Source of the DNA: JAOZHU01 sp964506435
GTDB taxonomy: Archaea; Thermoproteota; Bathyarchaeia; Bathyarchaeales; Bathycorpusculaceae
DNA length: 28,115 nucleotides
Assembly: GCA_964506435.1 (NCBI GenBank)
Contig: CAZDLK010000026.1
Location: 1-28,115, forward strand
Direction of reading: 5' to 3'
Part shown: one piece after another, positions 22,878 to 28,115 of the stretch
Layout: each line of letters starts with the position of its first letter
How positions within the stretch are numbered: the stretch's first letter is position 1
Position numbers and translations under genes: made by a program
The notes under the pieces: model-generated
What the model was told of the DNA's origin: nothing
Seen by the model: only the letters and a program-made list of their open reading frames with translations
The model's database searches: none

Positions 22878-24122
22878 TTGTCTGAACTTAAATTCTCCTC
22901 AACCGAAATACAAGACTGGCTTGAAAGCGAAACAAACTCAACGCTTGCTCCAGTACACGCACAAGCCCAGAAACTCCGCGACGAGACGCATGCAGCACTT
23001 CAAAGCTTAACAGACGCCAGCAAAATGTTGCTAGACAATAGCGCAAGAGAAATCGAGAAAAGAAACATGCGCGTATACAACCGCGCCAGAGCCATGAACA
23101 AGCTGGCTCATCTGTTTCTCGACAGACTTAAGAAACTCAACGCGCCCGACAAAGCTTCTTACGACAGCTTGAACAAGTTCTCCCAAGAAACCCAAAAAGT
23201 ATTCACAGTAACAGAAATAGACATCAAAAAATGGTTCCCAAGAATTTCCCCCTTCTTCATTATGGACAGAAGAAAATTCTTAATGGTTTACGAAAAAACA
23301 AAGCTAACCTTGACGGCTCTGAACGATTTTCTAACTAAAGAGTACGTTAAAACTAAAACTTTGGAGGACACTTTCCAACACATAAACGAACTTCACGCCT
23401 TTGAAAAACAGCTATCAGACGTTGCAGCGCAGAGGGAAGAGTTGAAGAACGAGCGCTTGCCAATTGAAACGGAAATAACTGGGCTTGAGCAGAAAATCGT
23501 AGAGTCAAAAAGCAAGGGTCCTGTTGACCAACTCTTTCTCGTTGAGAACGAAGCGGAGACATTAAACAATGAGTTGAAGCATAAGATGCGGCATTTGCAG
23601 AAACCGTTCGTAAAGATGCAGGCGTTATCGTTTCAAGGAGGCGGCGCAGGTTTAACACCTGATGAATTGAACAAACTGGGGCAGTATTTGGAGAATCCTT
23701 TCAAAGCCTTGTCAACTGAAGAAGCTGGGTACCCAGTGCTGAAGCAGATTTTGCAGAAGCTAACTCGCCTGATGGCTGAAGATAAGCTGAAGTTGAAGGC
23801 GGACAAAGCGCGGAAAGCTGAACAAATGGTAACTGACGTACTTCAGCGGAACGTTTTAGCAGGCATCTACGCGCGGTGCGTTGAAGTCACCGCACGAGAA
23901 AACCAGCTTTTGAATTCAGCGAAGCTGGATGAAATACGCTGCAACATTGCAACGTTTCAGGAGCAAGTCAGACAGCTTAAAGCTAGAAAACTAAGCGTCG
24001 AATCCCATGAGGCTGTCAAAGAACACGAGTACAACACAATAATGGACAGAATCCGCAACCACAAAAGCTCCATCGAAAAAAACGTGTACAACTCGTTAGG
24101 CAAAAAAATCCAAATCCTCTAG
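22878..24122 (+). CDS. Coiled-coil protein of unknown function, paired with PPP phosphatase
   Basis: A 414-residue, highly charged protein without membrane segments or visible enzyme motifs. Most of it is predicted helix; heptad-like coiled coil is clearest around residues 165-240 (LSDVAAQREELKNERLPIE and on) and again near the C-terminus. A short Gly-rich break (FQGGGAGLTPDELNKLGQYL) separates the two. The overall shape resembles a scaffold or SMC-like rod, but without ATPase ends. Start TTG at 22878 is supported by a TATA box at leaderless distance. The phosphatase gene begins 15 bases after the stop, so the pair is probably co-transcribed and this protein may be its partner or substrate (inference). 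Confidence 0.7.
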   Translation: MSELKFSSTEIQDWLESETNSTLAPVHAQAQKLRDETHAALQSLTDASKMLLDNSAREIEKRNMRVYNRARAMNKLAHLFLDRLKKLNAPDKASYDSLNKFSQETQKVFTVTEIDIKKWFPRISPFFIMDRRKFLMVYEKTKLTLTALNDFLTKEYVKTKTLEDTFQHINELHAFEKQLSDVAAQREELKNERLPIETEITGLEQKIVESKSKGPVDQLFLVENEAETLNNELKHKMRHLQKPFVKMQALSFQGGGAGLTPDELNKLGQYLENPFKALSTEEAGYPVLKQILQKLTRLMAEDKLKLKADKARKAEQMVTDVLQRNVLAGIYARCVEVTARENQLLNSAKLDEIRCNIATFQEQVRQLKARKLSVESHEAVKEHEYNTIMDRIRNHKSSIEKNVYNSLGKKIQIL

Positions 24123-24137
24123 CCATCGGAGCACGCT

Positions 24138-25067
24138 TTGCCTGTGAATTTCTCTTCAATCACCAACGAATCCCACACTGTTACCGCTGACGAATTCGTC
24201 AAAACTGCAGAAAGCGCCATCAACCTGCTCCGCGGCGAAAACGGAAAAATAAGCAACCTGACCATTACAGGACGCTTAGTCACGCTGAAGCCTGCAGGCG
24301 AAGCTTTGGTAATCGGAGATTTGCACGGCGACCTAGAAAGCCTCAGCAGCATAATGCACAGCAGTGGTTTCACGCAGAAACTGACAAAAAGCAAAGACGC
24401 GGTTGTGGTTTTTCTAGGCGATTACGGCGACAGAGGCGCATATTCAGCCGAAGTCTACTATGCGGTTTTAAGGCTTAAGCTTGCTTTTCCAGAGCAAGTT
24501 CTTCTTTTGCGTGGAAACCACGAAGGACCCGAAGACCTAACTGCGTCTCCGCATGATTTGCCCCTGCAGTTTCAGCGCAGATTCAAGGATAAGTGGACGG
24601 TTGCGTACGCTAAAACTCGCGAGTTGTGGCATTATTTGCACACTGCTGTGCTTGTGAAGGAGCGTTGCCTGATGGTTCACGGTGGCTTGCCTTCCGCGCT
24701 TAGCAGCGTAGACGATTTAGCCCGTGCACACGAGACCCATCCCCAGCAAGAATTCTTGGAAGAGTTGCTGTGGAGCGACCCAGACGACGCAGTCAAAGAT
24801 GCGTATCCGTCGCCAAGAGGCGCAGGGAAACTCTTCGGCGAAAGCGTTACAGAAAAAGTGCTTGCAAAATTTAACGTTAAAGTTCTGATAAGGGGACATG
24901 AACCGTGCGAAGAGGGTTTCAAGATTAATCATGCGGGTAAAGTGTTGACTTTGTTTTCTCGGAAGGGCGCGCCATACTTCAATGCGCATGGTGCGTACTT
25001 GTGTTTGCCGCTTTCCGAGAAATTCGAAAACGTTCAGCAGCTTTTGCCTTGTATCCACAAGTTTTAG
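24138..25067 (+). CDS. PPP-family serine/threonine protein phosphatase
   Basis: Metal-dependent protein phosphatase of the PP1/PP2A-like superfamily, 309 residues. The three metal/phosphate motifs are present in order: GDLHGD (60-65), GDYGDRG (94-100, usually GDYVDRG) and LLRGNHEG (123-130), then MVHGGLPS and IRGHEP with further ligand His residues and a FSRKGAPY tail region. All metal-binding residues appear intact. The start is TTG at 24138 with GGAG eight bases upstream; GTG 24144 is the alternative. It lies directly behind the coiled-coil gene. Confidence 0.92.
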   Translation: MPVNFSSITNESHTVTADEFVKTAESAINLLRGENGKISNLTITGRLVTLKPAGEALVIGDLHGDLESLSSIMHSSGFTQKLTKSKDAVVVFLGDYGDRGAYSAEVYYAVLRLKLAFPEQVLLLRGNHEGPEDLTASPHDLPLQFQRRFKDKWTVAYAKTRELWHYLHTAVLVKERCLMVHGGLPSALSSVDDLARAHETHPQQEFLEELLWSDPDDAVKDAYPSPRGAGKLFGESVTEKVLAKFNVKVLIRGHEPCEEGFKINHAGKVLTLFSRKGAPYFNAHGAYLCLPLSEKFENVQQLLPCIHKF

Positions 25068-25077
25068 TAGTCATTGA

Positions 25078-25101
25078 CTTTTTGTTAGAAGTGTTTTTTT
25101 A
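25078..25101. terminator. T-rich terminator between convergent genes
   Basis: The 31-base gap between the phosphatase and the convergent acyl-CoA synthetase gene holds T5 and T7 runs on the plus strand, the usual form of archaeal intrinsic terminators. Confidence 0.4.
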
Positions 25102-25803
25102 TTCGAGTATGATTCGTGCGTCTACGGTTTTTGCGCCTTTCTCATAAGTCAATACTGGGTTCAAGTCCAGTTCCTTGATCTGCGGGTTTTCCATTACTAA
25201 GCGTGAAGTGTTTAACAGGCTGTTTATTATGGCTTCAATGTCTGTCGGCGGCGTGTTCCTGTAACCTTTCAGCAGCGGGTAAGCTTTGATGCCTGTTACC
25301 ATTTCCTCAGCGTCTTCCCGCGTTATCGGCGCAATTCTGAAAGCGACGTCTTTGAGGATTTCAACGAAGACTCCGCCTAGCCCGAACATTAGGGTTTGCC
25401 CGAACTGCGGGTCTTTAACTGCGCCGACTATAACTTCGGTGGACTGTGGCGCCATCTCCTGAATCAAGATGCCTGAGATTTTCGCGGTTGCCTTGTATTT
25501 CTTGGCGTTTGCCAGTATTTTCTCGTAAGCATTTTGCACTTCCGCTTTGCTTTTCAGGTTAACGATGACGCCTCCAGCGTCAGATTTGTGGATGATGTCA
25601 GGCGAGACAATTTTCAAAACCACTGGGTACCCAAGTTGCTCCGCGAATCCTGCTGCTTCCTCCGCGGTTTTCGCCAGTTTGAATTTGGTAACTGGAATGG
25701 CGTATTCTGTGCAGATTGTTTTGGCTTCAGTTTCCAAAAGGGCTTTTCTGCCTTCCTTTTGGGCTTGCGCGATTATTTTTGTAGTCTCATTCAAAGCTAC
25801 CAC
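25099..25803 (-). CDS. acdB: ADP-forming acetyl/acyl-CoA synthetase, beta (ATP-grasp) subunit
   Basis: A 234-residue ATP-grasp subunit of NDP-forming acyl-CoA synthetases, which convert acetyl-CoA (or other acyl-CoA), ADP and Pi to the acid, CoA and ATP. Identifying pieces: YPVVLKIVSPDIIHKSDAGG, LIQEMAPQSTEVIVGAVKDP, FGLGGVFVEILKDVAFR and the C-terminal ELDLNPVL. The length equals that of the separate beta subunit in archaea with split enzymes. No alpha-subunit gene is adjacent. Start GTG at 25803 after AAAGGGAAG. Substrate range cannot be told from sequence. Confidence 0.9.
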   Translation of the reverse strand: MVALNETTKIIAQAQKEGRKALLETEAKTICTEYAIPVTKFKLAKTAEEAAGFAEQLGYPVVLKIVSPDIIHKSDAGGVIVNLKSKAEVQNAYEKILANAKKYKATAKISGILIQEMAPQSTEVIVGAVKDPQFGQTLMFGLGGVFVEILKDVAFRIAPITREDAEEMVTGIKAYPLLKGYRNTPPTDIEAIINSLLNTSRLVMENPQIKELDLNPVLTYEKGAKTVDARIILE

Positions 25804-25901
25804 TTCCCTTTAACGTGCTAAAGGGGTAACAAGCGTTTTGGGGTTTAAAATCGTTTTGCCAAAGCAAAAAAGAAAAATTGTTTGTTTAAAGAATTCATGG
25901 T

Positions 25902-26342
25902 TTAAGGTGGCGGGTTAAAGGCGTTTTGGTAGTACCACAGAAACGTGCTGTCGTTGACGACAATTTGGTAGACGTCAGCGCCTACTGGGGCGAAATCCCA
26001 TGTGCTGCCTGTGCTGTTCCACGGCCAGTAAGTCCATCCGTAATCGCCCTCCACTGCTGCGCCGTTGATTGCGGTGACGTATGTTCCGTAAGCGCTTGTG
26101 GCGGTTTCAACGGTGGCTATTCGTTTGGTTACGGCGAGTACGGTTTCGCCTGTGAAGGCTTGTGTGTTGTTGTAGTATGTTCTTGTGCCGTTGCCGTAGT
26201 CTATGCCGATGTTGACGGTGATTCGCAGTCCGCTTGTTTGTTGGGAGAGGTCTTCGTATTGCAGCCAGTAATAGCCGGTTGTTAGTGTTGCGGCTATTGC
26301 CCAGCAAGCGAGAAGTAGGGAAACTATTGCCCATTTATTCAT
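25902..26342 (-). CDS. Membrane-anchored DUF4430-like protein, probable ligand-binding partner of the adjacent S component
   Basis: A 146-residue protein with one N-terminal hydrophobic anchor (WAIVSLLLACWAIAATL) and an extracellular domain ending in YGWTYWPWNSTG...APVGADVYQIVVNDSTFLWYYQ. This pattern matches DUF4430 / transcobalamin-C-terminal-like beta-grasp domains. Its start codon overlaps the end of the ECF-like gene by eight bases, and a strong GGAGGTGA site lies 11 bases before the ATG at 26342. In other organisms such domains occur beside ECF S components and are suspected to help capture cobalamin-like or other vitamins; that role is inferred here. Confidence 0.7.
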   Translation of the reverse strand: MNKWAIVSLLLACWAIAATLTTGYYWLQYEDLSQQTSGLRITVNIGIDYGNGTRTYYNNTQAFTGETVLAVTKRIATVETATSAYGTYVTAINGAAVEGDYGWTYWPWNSTGSTWDFAPVGADVYQIVVNDSTFLWYYQNAFNPPP

Positions 26343-26892
26343 GGATTTTTTTCTCACCTCCGTTGATTTTTGCTATGGTGTTAATTGTTGGAACGCAGCC
26401 TACGCTGAAGAGGATCATGTTGCTGAGTAAGTGGACTATGCCGAAGGGAACGAAGCCTACGATGAGGGCTACGATGATGTTTATGCCGTATGCGTATGCG
26501 TAGGCGATGTTGGTGATGAAATCGTAAATGAGCGTCAATACCATGCTGATGGCGCCGAAGAGAACGTATGTGCCCATTTTGTTTTTGTTTAGGCTTGAAT
26601 GTTTGGGTAATTTGATGAACCGCGCGGATAAGCCGCCTGCGATGCCGAAGATTGCTTCTGTGAACATCGTTGAAATCCAAACTGGAAGGGAGAAGCCAAG
26701 GGGGTTTAGTGAGCCGTAGATAGCCCATGAGGTGATGCCGATGAAGCCGCCGACTAAGGGTCCGAAGCAGAAGCCGCTTACGAAAACTATGAAGTCCATG
26801 AACTTGATGTTGAAGAAGGGTAGCATCGCGTAGTTGGTGGCTATTGAAAGGGCGGCTAGTATTGTGATGATTGCTATTTTTTTAGAGTTCAT
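26335..26892 (-). CDS. ECF transporter S component-like membrane protein
   Basis: A 185-residue membrane protein with about six hydrophobic segments. The N-terminus (IAIITILAALSIATNYAM) and the loop FVSGFCFGPLVGGFIGITSW are typical of ECF substrate-binding subunits. The ATG at 26892 is preferred over 26955 because a TATATAAG-type box on the minus strand (26922-26928) lies about 30 bases upstream and because the 21 extra residues have no family counterpart. It is coupled to the DUF4430-like gene. A vitamin, possibly a corrinoid, is the likely cargo; this is not shown by sequence. Confidence 0.75.
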   Translation of the reverse strand: MNSKKIAIITILAALSIATNYAMLPFFNIKFMDFIVFVSGFCFGPLVGGFIGITSWAIYGSLNPLGFSLPVWISTMFTEAIFGIAGGLSARFIKLPKHSSLNKNKMGTYVLFGAISMVLTLIYDFITNIAYAYAYGINIIVALIVGFVPFGIVHLLSNMILFSVGCVPTINTIAKINGGEKKIHE

Positions 26893-26921
26893 GGCTATTA
26901 GGTTGGATAATCCATCAATGC

Positions 26922-26928
26922 ATATAAG
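26922..26928 (-). promoter_or_regulatory. TATA box of the ECF/DUF4430 gene pair
   Basis: CTTATATG on the minus strand, about 30 bases before the ATG at 26892. Confidence 0.45.
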
Positions 26929-26951
26929 CGTTTTGAGCAAGCAAAAAACAA

Positions 26952-28115
26952 TCAAATCATGGCTAACAGGGCAAACGTTTTCGCGTCGTTAACCATGTTC
27001 TCCACTTTAGCATACTCGTTAGGTTGATGTGCCATGTCGTCAACAGTGCTCCACACCACTGCTGGGATGCCTATTTGCCTGAAGAAAGCAGCACATGTGC
27101 CTCCTCCGACGCCGCCTACTTTTGCGTCTAAATTTCTTGTTTCTTTGATTGCTTTTTTGAGTAACGCAACGGCTTCGGAGTTGTCGACTTTCAGTTTAGG
27201 CGCTGCCTGTTTTTGTAGGATTTCCAGTGTGATGGTGGCGCCTGTTTTCTTTTCAATCTCTGCTGTGAGGTGGATGATTTCTGCGAGGATTTCGTCCACG
27301 TCATAGACGGGTAGGATTCGGCAGTCGAAGTATGCGGTGTCTTCGCCTGGGATTATGTTGACTGCGTCCACGTTTTTGTCTTTCTTGGTGGGTTCGAAGG
27401 TGCTTCCAGGTACATCGAAGTTGCTGTCTTTAGCGGTGTATTTTTCATGCAGCGTTTTGTCCAGTGCCAGTGCTAGTTGCATGCCTACTCGGTGCGCGTT
27501 TAAACCGGTGTTGGGTAAGCTGCCGTGGGCCTGTTTTCCAACTGTACGGATTTTGAACCATAGGACGCTTTTTTCGGCTGTTTCTATGAAGCTTCCGTCG
27601 TGGTTGCCGCCGTCAGGTACGACGATTAAGTCGTTTTTTCCGAAGAGTCCTTTGTTTATCAGGTGTTGTATGCCCCTTGCGCTTCCTTGTTCTTCGTCTG
27701 CAACGAAAGCTAAAGCAATGGTTCTCTTGGGTTTTATGCCTAAACGTTTTAGGGCTTTGACGGCGAAAACTGAGGAGACTAGTGATTGCCCGTTGTCTTC
27801 GCTTCCTCTGCCGTACACGCAGTTATTTTTTAGCATCGGCTCGAAAGGTTTTGTGTTTGTCCATAGGGATTCTTCTCCAGGCGGCACAACGTCCAAGTGT
27901 GTAACTATCCATAATCGTTCGGCGTCGGTTTCTCCGCGATAATAGGCTGTTATGTTCGGTCTTTTTCCAGATGAGACGCGTTTGTCTTCTGCGTCGTAGC
28001 GTTCTATCTCGTCAAAGCCAACCGTGCTTAGGAGTTGGGTGAGTTTTTCTGCTTTTTGCAGTTCGCCGTCGCCGCCGTTTTCTGGCGCTATGGCTGGTAC
28101 ACGAATAAGCTCCAT
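26952..28115 (-). CDS. M20-family metallopeptidase, 5' end cut by window edge
   Basis: M20 (ArgE/DapE/CPG2-like) zinc amidohydrolase; 387 residues are present and the first ~15-25 are beyond the window, since the visible start MELIRVPAIAPE corresponds to an internal stretch of the family N-terminus. Visible metal-site pieces: VTHLDVVPPGE (His, Asp), YGRGSEDNGQ with the bridging Asp, ADEEQGS with the catalytic Glu pair, VPDGGNH, and DDMAHQPNE with the last His. A dimerisation domain with KQAHGSLPNTG lies between. The substrate may be a dipeptide or an acylated amino acid and cannot be fixed. It ends 59 bases before the ECF-like gene on the same strand. Confidence 0.88.
   Translation of the reverse strand: MELIRVPAIAPENGGDGELQKAEKLTQLLSTVGFDEIERYDAEDKRVSSGKRPNITAYYRGETDAERLWIVTHLDVVPPGEESLWTNTKPFEPMLKNNCVYGRGSEDNGQSLVSSVFAVKALKRLGIKPKRTIALAFVADEEQGSARGIQHLINKGLFGKNDLIVVPDGGNHDGSFIETAEKSVLWFKIRTVGKQAHGSLPNTGLNAHRVGMQLALALDKTLHEKYTAKDSNFDVPGSTFEPTKKDKNVDAVNIIPGEDTAYFDCRILPVYDVDEILAEIIHLTAEIEKKTGATITLEILQKQAAPKLKVDNSEAVALLKKAIKETRNLDAKVGGVGGGTCAAFFRQIGIPAVVWSTVDDMAHQPNEYAKVENMVNDAKTFALLAMI

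Noticed and set aside
1..28115. CRISPR arrays, insertion sequences, rRNA genes
   Set aside because: No regularly spaced repeats, transposase motifs or rRNA sequence were seen.

Overview
The window looks like a chromosomal segment of an archaeon, most likely an anaerobe of the Bathyarchaeia or a close relative. The evidence is a tetrahydromethanopterin C1 operon (fwdD, fwdB, fwdA, fwdC, mch), an ADP-forming acyl-CoA synthetase subunit, an archaeal PPP phosphatase, a TrmB-type regulator remnant, and several starts (TTG, GTG or ATG) lying about 20-30 bases after TATA-like boxes, as in leaderless archaeal transcripts. No mcr, mtr or hydrogenase genes and no tRNA, rRNA or CRISPR were seen. The lineage call is inference; no marker gene is present.

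Layout. 1-3213: three paralogous predicted nucleotidyltransferases, one on plus and two coupled on minus. 3193-6136: an AT-richer DUF262/HNH nuclease gene and a membrane-anchored surface protein, bracketed by two copies of a ~60-base direct repeat. 6210-8353: a CLC chloride channel with CBS domains and a decayed TrmB regulator. 8464-12386 (minus): DsrE-like, TusA-like, double-cubane 2-hydroxyacyl-CoA-dehydratase-like protein, its ATPase activator, and selD. A LysR regulator is divergent at 12625. 13575-15977 (minus): small RHH-like protein, Rieske protein, PruA-type aldehyde dehydrogenase. 16198-22147 (plus): an orphan small protein, then fwdDBAC-mch. 22156-28115: two ECF-type S-component-like membrane proteins, a coiled-coil protein followed by a PPP phosphatase, an acyl-CoA synthetase beta subunit, a DUF4430-like anchored protein, and an M20 peptidase cut by the window edge.

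The main discovery is in selD. The reading frame runs through an in-frame TGA (9444-9442, minus strand) exactly where selenophosphate synthetases carry their catalytic Cys or Sec. The 39 residues upstream of the otherwise apparent start (9366) restore the canonical N-terminus, including the essential-type Lys. This is best read as a selenocysteine codon. The gene sits at the end of a five-gene minus-strand cluster of sulfur/selenium-carrier-like proteins and a low-potential electron-transfer pair, with a divergent LysR regulator. Together these suggest an undescribed selenium-linked redox module. A folded-RNA candidate lies immediately after the tusA-like stop codon, and two mutually exclusive hairpins lie 3' of selD where an archaeal SECIS would be expected.

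The Fwd-Mch operon supplies the first steps of the archaeal methyl branch (CO2 to formyl-methanofuran, and methenyl- to formyl-H4MPT interconversion). The acyl-CoA synthetase subunit would fit acetate/ATP formation. FwdB here has Cys, not Sec, at its active site.
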